Origin: Pleodorina starrii
Lineage: Eukaryota > Chlorophyta > Chlorophyceae > Chlamydomonadales > Volvocaceae
NCBI GenBank assembly: GCA_030267565.1
Contig: BRXU01000078.1
Coordinates: 47,666-111,665 of the forward strand
Reading direction: 5' to 3'
Length of the DNA: 64,000 nucleotides
Shown here: piece after piece, positions 33,914-42,903 of the stretch
Layout: each line of letters starts with the position of its first letter
How positions within the stretch are numbered: the first letter of the stretch is position 1
Notes under the pieces: model-generated
What the model saw: only the letters and a program-made list of their open reading frames with translations
Told to the model about the DNA's origin: nothing
The model's database searches: none
Program-made: the position numbers and the translations under genes

Positions 33914-34553
33914 GCCTGTGGTCCTCCAACTGCTAGGACCAGGCACCCTTCACGGGTGTCCCAGTTCTACAATAATATAATATTGACAGCAATCCTATAG
34001 GATTGTTGAACGCTACTTTTCCGTCGCGCAGCCATCAGTAGGGCGCGGACCAATGAAATTAAAGATACTTCGGATGTGGGCCTGTGCTGGCTGAGCGGGA
34101 AGATGGCCTGCAGGCTTGCCTGCCCTTCGAGGTCCATATGGGACGCGGTTTCGATGATGCCGTGGTCAAGACTGTTGCCGAACCACATCGAGCACGCCAA
34201 TGAGATGGGCACATCGGACCTGCATTGAACCAGCATCATGTTGGCGGCCTGCGCGCCGACCACGGACCGAAGCATGCACCCAGGTGATCTCAGACGAAGG
34301 TGGCTGTGCCAGACGTGCGACGATCAGACCAAACTTGAAACCGCAGCTGTGTGGACAACGGCGCATGCGTGAAACCGCTTGACTGAGACGACCCCGTTAC
34401 CGAAGTCCTGCCCCTAGCGCTCTAAGCGCAATCCTACCTGATGCCTCTTCTGTACTGTGACGGGTAAATCAATTGCACAGTGCATTTAGATAAGTTGACT
34501 AACACCGCTGCAAGCTGCTGAGTGCACTTGTTCTCCATTTCAAAGGTAATGTG
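33914..34553. other. Intergenic region between virB operon and RTX gene
   Basis: Holds the promoter of the leftward virB operon (AT-rich ATATTATATTATTG at 33970-33983) and a 16-bp palindrome (33990-34005). Bases 34020-34380 keep short open frames without coding character. The 3' part (34480-34553) carries AT-rich sequence ahead of the RTX gene, probably its promoter. Confidence 0.5.
33990..34005. promoter_or_regulatory. 16-bp palindrome in the virB promoter region
   Basis: CAATCCTATAGGATTG, a perfect palindrome flanked by TTGACAG and TTGAAC. The segment TGACAG-N6-TATAGGATTGTTG, which includes its right half, recurs at 39632-39656 ahead of the exported-protein gene. It is probably the binding site of a regulator shared by both units. 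Confidence 0.65.
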
Positions 34554-36416
34554 ATGCGGGCTGAAGTCATTTTTAACAACTTAATTGTGTCTGGCGTTGC
34601 GGCGCAGGTTGACAGCTACGACCAGATCCAAGTGTCCTCCTACGGCGGCACCCCCATCGTGAGGGACAATGGCCAGGTGACGGTCGACGTACCGATCACA
34701 GGCAACGCTGCTTCTGTGACATCGCTCGACTTGTCTGGTCTGGTCGGCGCAGGGGCATCCGTCAGCTGGTACACCGGCGTTGATGGCCGGGTAACTGGAT
34801 CTGCAAACGATGATTACATCTACAGCGGTGGTGGACGTCAGCGCCTCCTTGGTGGCAACGGAAATGATTACATCAACGGTGGTGCTGGAAACGACACCCT
34901 GTGGGGTGGGAATGGCAACGATCGCCTCTTTGGTGGCACCGGGGATGATCTGATCCTCGGGCAAGGAGGAAATGACACGATTGATGGCGGTGAGGGCTAT
35001 GATACCATTCACATGGTTGGAAACCGAGCTGACTACGAAATTACGATCAATAACGGTGTCTATAGCATCCAGTATCTTGGGCGTGGACGTGACGGCCTTG
35101 ATACGTTCGCCAACGTAGAGGCCATTCGCTTCGCTGATCAGACAATCCAGATTGACCCATCTCCCACCAATTTGGACGCTATCGTTTCTTCCGGAACCCT
35201 TACGGTATCTGGCGTTGCGGCGCAGGTTGACAGCTACGACCAGATCCAGGTGTCCTCTTACGGCGGCACCCCCATCGTGAGGGACAATGGCCAGGTGACG
35301 GTTGACGTACCGATCACAGGCAACGCTGCTTCTGTGACATCGCTCGACTTGTCTGGTCTGGTCGGCGCAGGGGCATCCGTCAGCTGGTACACCGGCGTTG
35401 ATGGCCGGGTAACTGGATCTGCAAACGATGATTACATCTACAGCGGTGGTGGACGTCAGCGCCTCCTTGGTGGCAACGGAAATGATTACATCAACGGTGG
35501 TGCTGGAAACGACACCCTGTGGGGTGGGAATGGCAACGATCGCCTCTTTGGTGGCACCGGGGATGATCTGATCCTCGGGCAAGGAGGAAATGACACGATT
35601 GATGGCGGTGAGGGCTATGATACCATTCACATGGTTGGAAACCGAGCTGACTACGAAATTACGATCAATAACGGTGTCTATAGCATCCAGTATCTTGGGC
35701 GTGGACGTGACGGCCTTGATACGTTCGCCAACGTAGAGGCCATTCGCTTCGCTGATCAGACAATCCAGATTGACCCATCTCCCACCAATTTGGACGCTAT
35801 CGTTTCTTCCGGAACCCTTACGGTATCTGGCGTTGCGGCGCAGGTTGACAGCTACGACCAGATCCAGGTGTCCTCTTACGGCGGCACCCCCATCGTGAGG
35901 GACAATGGCCAGGTGACGGTTGACGTACCGATCACAGGCAACGCTGCTTCTGTGACATCGCTCGACTTGTCTGGTCTGGTCGGCGCAGGGGCATCCGTCA
36001 GCTGGTATACCGGCGTTGATGGCCGGGTAACTGGATCTGCAAACGATGACTACATCTACAGCGGTGATGGACGTCAGCAACTCCTGGGTGGCAACGGAAA
36101 TGATTATATCAATGGTGGTGCCGGAAATGACACCCTGTGGGGTGGGAATGGCAACGATCGCCTCTTTGGTGGCACTGGGGATGATCTGATATTTGTCCAA
36201 GCAGGGTTCGACACGGTGGACGGTGGAGCGGGTAGCGATACCATTGACTTCGACGGAAGCTCGTACGATTTTGAGGTATCTGAAGCTAATGGTATTTATA
36301 CTGTGACTGAGCGTGGATCCGGCGAAAATACTTTTGGAGCAACATTTTCAAATATCGAGACAATTGTGTTCAGTGATCTTACAATGGATCTTTCTGATCC
36401 TATGGCATGGGCATAG
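34554..36416 (+). CDS. Secreted RTX calcium-binding repeat protein
   Basis: A 620-residue acidic protein made almost wholly of a 206-residue unit, twice complete and once partial. Each unit has an Ig/cadherin-like beta part ([19 protein letters not shown], then [20 protein letters not shown]), a block of GGxGxDxUx calcium-binding nonapeptides ([20 protein letters not shown] and following) and a linker ([18 protein letters not shown]). The last unit diverges after GGTGDDLIF and ends with hydrophobic [16 protein letters not shown], like type I secretion tails. There is no N-terminal signal peptide. RTX proteins leave by type I secretion and fold with calcium. It shows no enzymatic or pore-forming domain. 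Confidence 0.88.
   Translation: MRAEVIFNNLIVSGVAAQVDSYDQIQVSSYGGTPIVRDNGQVTVDVPITGNAASVTSLDLSGLVGAGASVSWYTGVDGRVTGSANDDYIYSGGGRQRLLGGNGNDYINGGAGNDTLWGGNGNDRLFGGTGDDLILGQGGNDTIDGGEGYDTIHMVGNRADYEITINNGVYSIQYLGRGRDGLDTFANVEAIRFADQTIQIDPSPTNLDAIVSSGTLTVSGVAAQVDSYDQIQVSSYGGTPIVRDNGQVTVDVPITGNAASVTSLDLSGLVGAGASVSWYTGVDGRVTGSANDDYIYSGGGRQRLLGGNGNDYINGGAGNDTLWGGNGNDRLFGGTGDDLILGQGGNDTIDGGEGYDTIHMVGNRADYEITINNGVYSIQYLGRGRDGLDTFANVEAIRFADQTIQIDPSPTNLDAIVSSGTLTVSGVAAQVDSYDQIQVSSYGGTPIVRDNGQVTVDVPITGNAASVTSLDLSGLVGAGASVSWYTGVDGRVTGSANDDYIYSGDGRQQLLGGNGNDYINGGAGNDTLWGGNGNDRLFGGTGDDLIFVQAGFDTVDGGAGSDTIDFDGSSYDFEVSEANGIYTVTERGSGENTFGATFSNIETIVFSDLTMDLSDPMAWA
34591..36190 (+). repeat. 618-bp tandem repeats within the RTX gene
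   Basis: Units start at 34591, 35209 and 35827, exactly 618 bp (206 codons) apart. Units 1 and 2 differ at only a handful of bases; unit 3 matches until about 36180. Conservation at silent positions indicates recent amplification or ongoing gene conversion. Confidence 0.95.
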
Positions 36417-36437
36417 ATTGCCCTATTAGATAAAGTA

Positions 36438-36463
36438 GTCCCACCGAGACATTACGGTGGGAC
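36438..36463 (+). terminator. Hairpin terminator after RTX gene
   Basis: GTCCCACCG (36438-36446) inverted as CGGTGGGAC (36455-36463), loop AGACATTA, 22 bases after the RTX stop. The T tract is weak. Confidence 0.7.
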
Positions 36464-36610
36464 CAAATCTATTTCACGGGAAAATAGGCTACAGCGTCTG
36501 GCATAGGTTTTTTAAACGGCGTCTCATTTGAAGCAGTGCGGCCGGAAGCCGCCCTTATGCACTGGATCCGGCGTAAGAGGTCTATGAGGCGTGTGCGGTC
36601 GGCACATGTC

Positions 36611-36811
36611 TCATTCATAGATCACGTTATCGCATCTCTCGCCCTTCCACATGATGGCGACATGCCCAGTGTTCCACTTGTAGAGCCAACCCACGACTTC
36701 CCGCGATCCCTGATCCAAGACGCGCTTGATCGGATGAGCCTGCTCTCTCTCGTTGAGCGATCCAGTCGTATCGTCATCGACGGACACGATTTTGCTGCCT
36801 TGAATACCCAT
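36611..36811 (-). CDS. Small conserved-looking protein, antisense to neighbours
   Basis: A 66-residue protein (MGIQGSKIVSVDDDTTGSLN at its start) ending GWLYKWNTGHVAIMWKGE then CDNVIYE. GGGAG lies seven bases before the ATG at 36811, and residue composition is protein-like, in contrast to the overlapping plus-strand frame. Trp/Tyr-rich ends suggest a small beta domain. No family is recognised. It is convergent with the RTX gene and divergent from the membrane protein gene. Confidence 0.55.
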   Translation of the reverse strand: MGIQGSKIVSVDDDTTGSLNEREQAHPIKRVLDQGSREVVGWLYKWNTGHVAIMWKGERCDNVIYE

Positions 36812-36949
36812 ATCATTACTCCCAGGGGCGGCGCGGTGTGTGGCAACGCAGCGCGTTCCATCCACCGGCGATTTGTTCATTTCTGGTTAATGAACTATGT
36901 TCCGCGGCCTGATCACGGCACGATACGAAATTGAGCGAAACAGAACGAA

Positions 36950-38578
36950 ATGAAACCCTCCAACATGCTGATAAAAAATGGAAAGTTTTTCGTTCAGCCT
37001 GATGCTGGGGGCAGAGATTTCAAGGTGCTTTTCAAGAACCTCACGGCGGCAGGAGCCGGGCGACCGGTTGACGAAAACGGATTTCCAAAAGGCCCTTGGA
37101 CGGCAGACCTTCTTGCTGAAGCGATCTCATTGATCGACGCAAACCGGGCAGGGATAGAGCTACGCACTGTCCAGCTCTGGTTCCAAGACAACGACAAAGG
37201 CATCAGTCCAGAGAACATCCGATGGCTTGCGCGGATCTTTGGCTGCGACGACCCCAAGGCGACAAGCGCCTGGCAAGCTGAATTGAGTGCATCGCAAAGG
37301 CAGCTGGTTGCCCAAAGACGTGAGCGGCAGAAATCTTTCGTCAGCAGCGCCTCTGAGGCAAGCAACCTAGAAGAAATAGCAGTCGAAGTTGGCGACGGGA
37401 TCGTGATTGAAGCCGACGACGATCTTCCTGATGATATTCAGCCCAAAAGACGCTTCAGTCTGGCCCGAACATCAGAGGCAATCTTTGGTGGGGGATCGTT
37501 CCTAGACCTGCCGGTATCAGTCTTTGCCGGCGCGGCGGTGCTTGGATTTATGTCGGTATTCCTGGGTGTCCATAGTATTACCTACGCGGAAAACAATGGA
37601 CCATTGAAGCAAGTAGGCTTTTTTTGGGCTCCAAACTGGACACTTCTTTTCATGGTTTTCCTGCCTCTCTTTCTCGGCTTTTGCCATGAGGTCATAGCCT
37701 TCTGGAAAAATGAGGGACGAGACCTGCTTGTTGCAGCAAGCGGTAGTACAGAGGGCAATAATGGATGGTTGAAAAAGGTTGAGGCTTCGCCGCTTACCTA
37801 CTGGTCAGTGTTTCTCGTCTGCATAGGATTTGCGGGTCTTTTCCAGTGGGTCAGTGTTCGCTTGTTGCCCCTTATTGATGGTAGTCGCGATTATGCGATT
37901 GATTGGGGGTCAATTGGCATCATACGCCCTGAGCTGACGTCCGTAATGGCCCAGGCATTCTTTACCGGAATTGCTTACCTGTATATGTGTCTCTGCTTCT
38001 ATCTTTTCTTCGTGGGACTCATTCTCCTTTACACGTTGGCATATGACTATAGAGATATTAAACGCCAATCAGAGAGGGTTGATGATGACAACCTGTCAGA
38101 TGCTATCCTGGGGGTCAGCGCAAAACTTTCTAGAGGAGTTTTTAGGTGCGCTATATCAGGTATCTTGATTGCAATCTGTATGAAGCTTCAGTCTGTTTAC
38201 TTGGTTACAGACAGTAGTAATATCATAAGATGGTTTGTGAATGACTTTCTGGCTGTCACGGTTGGGAACGACACTATTTTTAGCAGCAAAGACTTCAGTA
38301 CCCCTAACCAATATACAAGTATGCTTATTGTCATGGTAACAGTGTTTACGTTCGCTTATGTAATTTCCCAAGTGGGGCTTGCACGGCAGTTTGGAAGTGT
38401 CCCTGTAAAAATGGCAGGTTGTATCCTTTCTTTGGTTATAGCCTATACGGCTATCGGGATGTTCGATGGCTTTTCAATCATTCTAGGTCTTTCCATACTT
38501 CTCGCAGCCTATGGCCTCTTTGATCCATGGCTTGGATCGCGGTCTGGCATTATGGAAAGGCGCGTTGATGTATCATAG
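36950..38578 (+). CDS. Membrane protein with HTH-like N-terminus (RcgA-like)
   Basis: A 542-residue protein. Residues about 25-125 are soluble and look like a helix-turn-helix domain (LRTVQLWFQDNDKGISPENI, then WLARIFGCDDP). An acidic linker leads to roughly eight or nine membrane spans from residue 185 (FLDLPVSVFAGAAVLGFMSV) to the end (GLSILLAAYGLFDPWLG). From memory, Rhodobacteraceae proteins of this form are annotated RcgA family, putative transporter; I could not check this. The layout also fits a membrane-bound one-component regulator. GC is lower than in flanking DNA. It overlaps the hydrolase gene by 11 bases. Confidence 0.6.
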   Translation: MKPSNMLIKNGKFFVQPDAGGRDFKVLFKNLTAAGAGRPVDENGFPKGPWTADLLAEAISLIDANRAGIELRTVQLWFQDNDKGISPENIRWLARIFGCDDPKATSAWQAELSASQRQLVAQRRERQKSFVSSASEASNLEEIAVEVGDGIVIEADDDLPDDIQPKRRFSLARTSEAIFGGGSFLDLPVSVFAGAAVLGFMSVFLGVHSITYAENNGPLKQVGFFWAPNWTLLFMVFLPLFLGFCHEVIAFWKNEGRDLLVAASGSTEGNNGWLKKVEASPLTYWSVFLVCIGFAGLFQWVSVRLLPLIDGSRDYAIDWGSIGIIRPELTSVMAQAFFTGIAYLYMCLCFYLFFVGLILLYTLAYDYRDIKRQSERVDDDNLSDAILGVSAKLSRGVFRCAISGILIAICMKLQSVYLVTDSSNIIRWFVNDFLAVTVGNDTIFSSKDFSTPNQYTSMLIVMVTVFTFAYVISQVGLARQFGSVPVKMAGCILSLVIAYTAIGMFDGFSIILGLSILLAAYGLFDPWLGSRSGIMERRVDVS

Positions 38579-39572
38579 CTGGCTGACTCGTTGGGATGAT
38601 AAACGGGCGCAGCGTGGAAACGCGTTAAAGTGCCAGACTGTGTTCAGTCTTGACGCGCATCTTGCGTTTCCTACACCGGGAAATGAAACTATTGGTATTG
38701 CTAATTTCATCCGCTTGGCTGAGCGAGCTGTCGCTGACGCTTCATTTTTTGAAGAACCCGCCAAGTCTGATTTCAATTATACATGGAAAGATGGCTGGAT
38801 CGAGTATCAGTCTGATATTAAAACGGGCGTTGCGCAGAACGACCGTGTTCAAGCTAAAGTAACTGACAGCATAACCAAAAAACGCGCCCTTATTATTTTT
38901 CATCATTGGAATGCGAGATCGAGATATAAGCGGATCGCTGCATTCCTATCGAGGCGGGGAATTACGGTAGTCCAGATCGCTATGCCGTATCACTTTGAAC
39001 GGTCCCGGTCGGAATCGTCATACGCGGATTATATGATTAGCTCTAATTTGGGCCGGACACTACAGTCGGTTCAACAAGCCGTATCGGATGGGCGGAAGCT
39101 GATACGCATCCTGGAACGTGAGGGCTATGAGCATATTTCGGTCTTGGGCATAAGCCTTGGGTCTTGGATCGCTGGCCTTGTTGCCGCTCTAGACCGAGCT
39201 GTTAGGAAGGCAGGGCTTTTTCTAACCGCAGGTAGTCTGGCCGATATGGTTTGGACCGGAGATGCCACGAAGCACATTCGCGCCAGCCTGGAGGGCCAGA
39301 TCGACACCACGCAACTCAACAGAGTGTGGAGCCCGCTGAATCTCGAAAACTATACAGAGCAGTTGGCACGGCCCGGTCTGGAGCTTCTGATTGTCGTTGC
39401 GACCAGAGACACTGTGGTGCTGCCCCATTTGGCAGAACCTTTGATCACCAAGTTGAACCAGGCCGGGGCGAGGGTGGACTCCCTACAGCTGAACTGCGGG
39501 CACTATTCGTTTTCGCTGCCACCTTACATCCTACCGGCAGGTCTTCGCACGATCCGGTTTCTGACAGGGTGA
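38568..39572 (+). CDS. Alpha/beta hydrolase (RcgR-like)
   Basis: A 334-residue alpha/beta hydrolase. The nucleophile elbow is GISLGS (Ser near residue 205), the acid likely the Asp in ATRDTVVLP near 290, and the base the His in NCGHYSF near 315. The oxyanion region is IIFHHWNARS. From memory, homologues beside RcgA-like genes are named RcgR, putative quorum lactone hydrolase; this is unverified. The ATG at 38568 has GGAAAGG upstream and lies inside the preceding gene's end, so the two are translationally coupled. A signal-degrading or signal-maturing role is inference. Confidence 0.7.
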   Translation: MYHSWLTRWDDKRAQRGNALKCQTVFSLDAHLAFPTPGNETIGIANFIRLAERAVADASFFEEPAKSDFNYTWKDGWIEYQSDIKTGVAQNDRVQAKVTDSITKKRALIIFHHWNARSRYKRIAAFLSRRGITVVQIAMPYHFERSRSESSYADYMISSNLGRTLQSVQQAVSDGRKLIRILEREGYEHISVLGISLGSWIAGLVAALDRAVRKAGLFLTAGSLADMVWTGDATKHIRASLEGQIDTTQLNRVWSPLNLENYTEQLARPGLELLIVVATRDTVVLPHLAEPLITKLNQAGARVDSLQLNCGHYSFSLPPYILPAGLRTIRFLTG

Positions 39573-39631
39573 AGAATGACCTCTAGGCGTTGCCAAAGCG
39601 TTCTCAAAGGCTCTATATGATCTTATACTGA

Positions 39632-39656
39632 TGACAGATATCGTATAGGATTGTTG
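39632..39656 (+). promoter_or_regulatory. Partial copy of the virB-promoter motif
   Basis: TGACAG-ATATCG-TATAGGATTGTTG, matching 33986-34008 (TGACAG-CAATCC-TATAGGATTGTTG) at all but the middle six bases. It lies 17 bases before the ATG of the exported-protein gene. Only one half of the palindrome is kept here. Confidence 0.6.
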
Positions 39657-39672
39657 CTTTGAGGGAGTGGTT

Positions 39673-40239
39673 ATGCGTCGTCTAGGCCAAGTCACGTTGG
39701 GAGTGATGATCGCCGTGTCGGCGGGCGTTGTGACACCGATGCGTGTCGCTGCGCAATCCTACCCAATCGATTGCGCAATTCTTCTCTGTCTGGCTGGCGG
39801 CTTCCCTGCATCAGCGGAATGCACAGCAGCCAGGATCGAAATGATCCGTCGCGTTACGCCGTGGCCCGTTGAGCCGCCCTTGCAGCTCTGGAACTGCCCG
39901 CTGCGTGCCAGCGGTCTCCCGTCGCTGCCCAACATGGGCAGCGATGGTCTGACAGACGAGATCAGGGGGTATCGTGACGGGATCGAGGTCTACCACGTCA
40001 ACTATCGTGGTCAGCGGAACAGTGAGGGCATCGAGATATCAGATTCGACGCAGCGGGGTTTCTATGACGAGGCCGGCGAGTTTCGTTGGATCAGTATCCG
40101 CCTGGAGGACGCGCCTTTGTGGGTTCGTGACCGGGTTGGGTATCACGGTGGAGAACAAGCCGGAACGAGGCGCGGCATTGCGATGAGGACCATGGATTAC
40201 AACGGTCAGATTTCCGAAGTTATCTGGGAGACTTACTGA
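39673..40239 (+). CDS. Exported Cys-rich plasmid protein, unknown
   Basis: A 188-residue exported protein: signal MRRLGQVTLGVMIAVSAGVV and cleavage near VAAQS. The mature start YPIDCAILLCLAGGFPASAEC, with four Cys closely spaced (one in WNCPL), recalls small periplasmic proteins of conjugative plasmids such as TrbM. GAGGGAG precedes the ATG at 39673. It shares the upstream TATAGGATTGTTG element with the virB operon, so it is probably part of the transfer regulon. The TrbM comparison rests on the Cys pattern only. Confidence 0.65.
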   Translation: MRRLGQVTLGVMIAVSAGVVTPMRVAAQSYPIDCAILLCLAGGFPASAECTAARIEMIRRVTPWPVEPPLQLWNCPLRASGLPSLPNMGSDGLTDEIRGYRDGIEVYHVNYRGQRNSEGIEISDSTQRGFYDEAGEFRWISIRLEDAPLWVRDRVGYHGGEQAGTRRGIAMRTMDYNGQISEVIWETY

Positions 40240-40558
40240 TGCAGGCACTTGGCAGCATATCGGCATTCTATCGATTGCCATGCATGGGCCTGGCCGTCGC
40301 ACGGCATGCGGAATCCCCTGCAACGAAAAGGGCTCACACCGACAGATAAAAATACCTGCCTAACAGAAAACCCCCCGCGCGGGGGTCCGCACGAGGGGCT
40401 TGGTGTCGATAACTCAGGTTTTGCCGACCTGAACTAGCACGTGTTTGTACTTGCTATAGTTATCCTCCCACTCCCAAAAATCAAGAGCAAACAACGCATC
40501 TGTGCGAACGGATACGGCTTGCGTGCGGACACCGCGCTTCTTGATCGAGGAGCAGCAG
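40240..40558. other. Region upstream of repA; possible origin
   Basis: No gene. CCCCCCGCGCGGGGG (about 40371-40385) is a GC hairpin, possibly the terminator of the upstream gene. An AT-rich stretch follows (40435-40500) ahead of repA; iterons are not evident, so placing the replication origin here is a guess. Confidence 0.4.
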
Positions 40559-41311
40559 ATGAATACCGGAGAGGCCGCAGAACGCGGTATTTTTTTCAAA
40601 CGCATAGACGGCGTTAATGATGGCGCGCCCGCAGACGGCGGTGCGGCAGATCGCAAACCCATCCGCCGCAACTCGCGGCGTAAGGGTTCGTGCGAGGCAT
40701 CATTCTGGCGCGGTACGTCGCGGCAGGACGTGCAGAAATTCCTTATGGCAGCTCGACACTATGAGCGGGCCAACAAGGAACCCGGCAAGCGGAACGGTCC
40801 CCTTGGAGGCGTGGCATTGGAGGTGCTGGCGCTGTTTGCCAATCTGGTGAACTTCAAGTCGGGCCGACTGGACCCGTCCCTTGATTACATCACTGACAAG
40901 CTGTGCCGGTCGCGTGACGCGGTTGTCCGGGCGCTGAAGGCGCTGCGGGATCATGGCTTTCTGGACTGGCTGCGCCGCTTTGAGCCTGCCCCGAACGAGG
41001 GCCGGGGGCCGCAGGTCCGACAGGTCAGTAATGCCTATCGACTGTCCGCCCCTAAGCGCGCCCTTGCGCTTCTTGGTCGTTGGGCTGGCCGTCCAGCTAC
41101 GCCGGATGATGAACAAGCAGGTCGTGAGGATCGCGCCGCTATGGAAGCGGAGCATGTGAAGGCGCTCGATCTTGCTGGACTGGCGGCGTTCAAGATCGAG
41201 GACTCAGATCTTGCAAAGGCTTTGGCCGCGATGGGAAAGGCCATTGATTTACGCGAGTCTGCCAAGCGGACTGAATACCAATCTACCTCTTATTCTTATG
41301 CAAGATCGTGA
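40559..41311 (+). CDS. repA: Plasmid replication initiator RepA-like
   Basis: A 250-residue protein. The central part (about 75-160) is a winged helix: GGVALEVLALFANLVNFKSG, then DYITDKLCRSRDAVVRALKALRDHGFLDWLRR. This form matches small replication proteins of Paracoccus and other Rhodobacterales plasmids. GAGGAGCAGCAG precedes the ATG at 40559. The C-terminal region is helical and charged. No parAB follows, so the VirC1-like ATPase and VapBC would have to serve maintenance. Confidence 0.78.
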   Translation: MNTGEAAERGIFFKRIDGVNDGAPADGGAADRKPIRRNSRRKGSCEASFWRGTSRQDVQKFLMAARHYERANKEPGKRNGPLGGVALEVLALFANLVNFKSGRLDPSLDYITDKLCRSRDAVVRALKALRDHGFLDWLRRFEPAPNEGRGPQVRQVSNAYRLSAPKRALALLGRWAGRPATPDDEQAGREDRAAMEAEHVKALDLAGLAAFKIEDSDLAKALAAMGKAIDLRESAKRTEYQSTSYSYARS

Positions 41312-41500
41312 CGCAGACGGAGACATCCGGACGTTTTATGCCCTCACGTTGCACCGAGGAAGCGGAGGAAGAATCAGACGGTGGCAACGCATGCTCGTTC
41401 AATCGACCCGAAGCTCTAGCAGCACTGTTGTATGGCTGTGAATAACAGCCTGTTGCAGCCGGAAAGCCCTACAGAACCGTCTCAAGGAAGGAAGCGCCGG

Positions 41501-41971
41501 ATGAATAGGTTTTTCTTAGTCGCTGTCCTGTGCTGCACCATGGCAGGCCCAGGGTTAGCAAGCAGCATTGCCGGGCAGGCCAGCGTAATCGACGGAGACA
41601 CAATTGAAATTCATGGGGAGCGGATCAGGCTGGTATCCATCGACGCGCCTGAATCACGGCAACCCTGTTTTGACCGCCAAGGCCGGGCATGGCGCTGCGG
41701 TCAGCAGGCGGCACTAGCTCTTTCAGACTTCATCGCCCGCAGACCCGTAATTTGCCAATCACAGGGCAAGGACCGCTACCGCCGTATCCTCGGAGACTGT
41801 GCCGTAGCCAATGTCAGCCTTTCGGGATGGATGATCGAGAACGGTTGGGCGGTGCCCTACTATGACCGCGACGACAGGCACGAAGCAGGAGCTGATCGCG
41901 CTAAGGTAGCGCGGCGGGGGATCTGGGCAGGAACATTCGAGCTTCCGAAGGATTGGCGTAGAGGAAACTGA
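41501..41971 (+). CDS. Secreted thermonuclease-like (SNase) protein
   Basis: A 156-residue staphylococcal-nuclease-fold protein with signal peptide (FLVAVLCCTMAGPGLASS). SVIDGDTIEIHGERIRLVSIDAPESRQ contains the metal-ligand Asp and first active Arg; KDRYRRILGDC holds the second Arg. Members of this family degrade nucleic acids with calcium. AAGGAAGCGCC lies ahead of the ATG at 41501. Such genes are common on Rhizobiales and Rhodobacterales plasmids; the biological target is unknown. Confidence 0.88.
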   Translation: MNRFFLVAVLCCTMAGPGLASSIAGQASVIDGDTIEIHGERIRLVSIDAPESRQPCFDRQGRAWRCGQQAALALSDFIARRPVICQSQGKDRYRRILGDCAVANVSLSGWMIENGWAVPYYDRDDRHEAGADRAKVARRGIWAGTFELPKDWRRGN

Positions 41972-42032
41972 CTAATTGACACAGGTAAGGTTTCCATGAC
42001 CTGTTGCGCAGCTTTCAAAACGGGAGGAAGCG

Positions 42033-42359
42033 ATGAGAGAGAACCTTATGCTGTTCATGCCTGTGCTGCCCCCACCTGGGACGAAAGGCTTTTTGGTTCT
42101 GGAGCATCTGACAGCTATTGAGCTGGAGGATCGCGGTCAGCAAACAATGTCTGACAGTGTTATCAGGCTCAGCCTCTGCGACACTAGGGACGGGGAAAAC
42201 CCGGTTCCAGTCTATGAGCTTCTGCTTTCCGAGGACGAAACCCACAACCCTATCGAAGCCCATAACCGCATCCGGACCTGGGCTGCGGGCTTCATGATGG
42301 GGGCGCGGTACGCGGGCGAAGTTATCGGCCTCAACATCATGCCGAGGCACGCGATCTAG
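42033..42359 (+). CDS. Hypothetical plasmid protein
   Basis: A 108-residue soluble protein of unknown function starting MRENLMLFMPVLPPPGTKGF. GGGAGGAAGCG precedes the ATG. A single Cys and an acidic central stretch (DTRDGENPVPVYELLLSEDET) are visible. No domain is recognised. It lies between the nuclease gene and umuD on the same strand. Confidence 0.6.
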   Translation: MRENLMLFMPVLPPPGTKGFLVLEHLTAIELEDRGQQTMSDSVIRLSLCDTRDGENPVPVYELLLSEDETHNPIEAHNRIRTWAAGFMMGARYAGEVIGLNIMPRHAI

Positions 42360-42434
42360 AAGCCAGTCAGGATTATGAGCTAACTTTTATGATCCATCCT
42401 TGACGCCGCAGGGGGTGTTCGGGTTATGGCTGGT

Positions 42435-42449
42435 GTTCCTGTATTGTTC
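42435..42449 (+). promoter_or_regulatory. LexA (SOS) box
   Basis: GTTCCTGTATTGTTC matches the alphaproteobacterial LexA site GTTC-N7-GTTC exactly and ends nine bases before the umuD start, overlapping the likely promoter. Confidence 0.85.
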
Positions 42450-42457
42450 TAATAGCC

Positions 42458-42892
42458 ATGACCCTGCATTTAAGCCCCATCAAGATCACGCTCGTAGACC
42501 GGCATGTGCCCCTGGCATCCATGCCGGTTCCGGCCGGTTTTCCGTCACCAGCCGCGGATGATCTTGAGGATACGATCGACCCGATCAAGTGGGTAGTGAG
42601 GCATGAGCATGCGACCTTCTGGTGGCGGGTGTCGGGCGACAGCCTGGAGGCCGAGGGCATCCTGGACGGCGACCTGATCGCCGTAGATCGTGCTGGCAAG
42701 CGCCGTCACGGCCGCATCGTCGTCGCGGTGGTCGATGGCGCCATTACCGTCAAGAAGCTCGCCAAGGGCGATGGTGTCTGGTTTCTCGATCCGCGCGCCC
42801 GTGCGGATGGCTATGCCACAATCCCGGTCACGGAGACGACCGAGATATGGGGGGTTGTCGCCGGCGTCGTGCGCCGCCTGCCCATAGAATAA
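42458..42892 (+). CDS. umuD: UmuD-like S24 autoprotease subunit
   Basis: A 144-residue LexA/UmuD-family protein. The cleavage site is VPAG, between Ala26 and Gly27. The catalytic dyad is Ser62 (SGDSLEAEG) and Lys99 (ITVKKL), 37 residues apart as in UmuD Ser60/Lys97. RecA-stimulated self-cleavage would yield the active polymerase V subunit. An SOS box precedes it. The partner umuC immediately downstream is truncated, so the protein is orphaned unless it works with another UmuC. Confidence 0.92.
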   Translation: MTLHLSPIKITLVDRHVPLASMPVPAGFPSPAADDLEDTIDPIKWVVRHEHATFWWRVSGDSLEAEGILDGDLIAVDRAGKRRHGRIVVAVVDGAITVKKLAKGDGVWFLDPRARADGYATIPVTETTEIWGVVAGVVRRLPIE

Positions 42893-42903
42893 GGGCAGGC
42901 CCG

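Noticed and set aside
33967..34275. 102-residue minus-strand frame upstream of virB
   Set aside because: No family, unusual composition, and it overlaps the palindromic promoter region; not supported as a gene.
34591..36190. CRISPR-like interpretation of the regular repeats
   Set aside because: Repeats are 618-bp coding units in tandem with no spacers; they are protein repeats.
34581..36200. 539-residue minus-strand open frame through the RTX repeats
   Set aside because: It is open only because the repeat unit length is a multiple of three; the plus strand carries the calcium-binding nonapeptides.
36536..36934. 132-residue plus-strand frame upstream of the RcgA-like gene
   Set aside because: The overlapping minus-strand frame has a better ribosome-binding site and more protein-like composition.
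41338..41445. 35-residue frame between repA and the nuclease gene
   Set aside because: Too short, no clear ribosome-binding site and no recognisable features.
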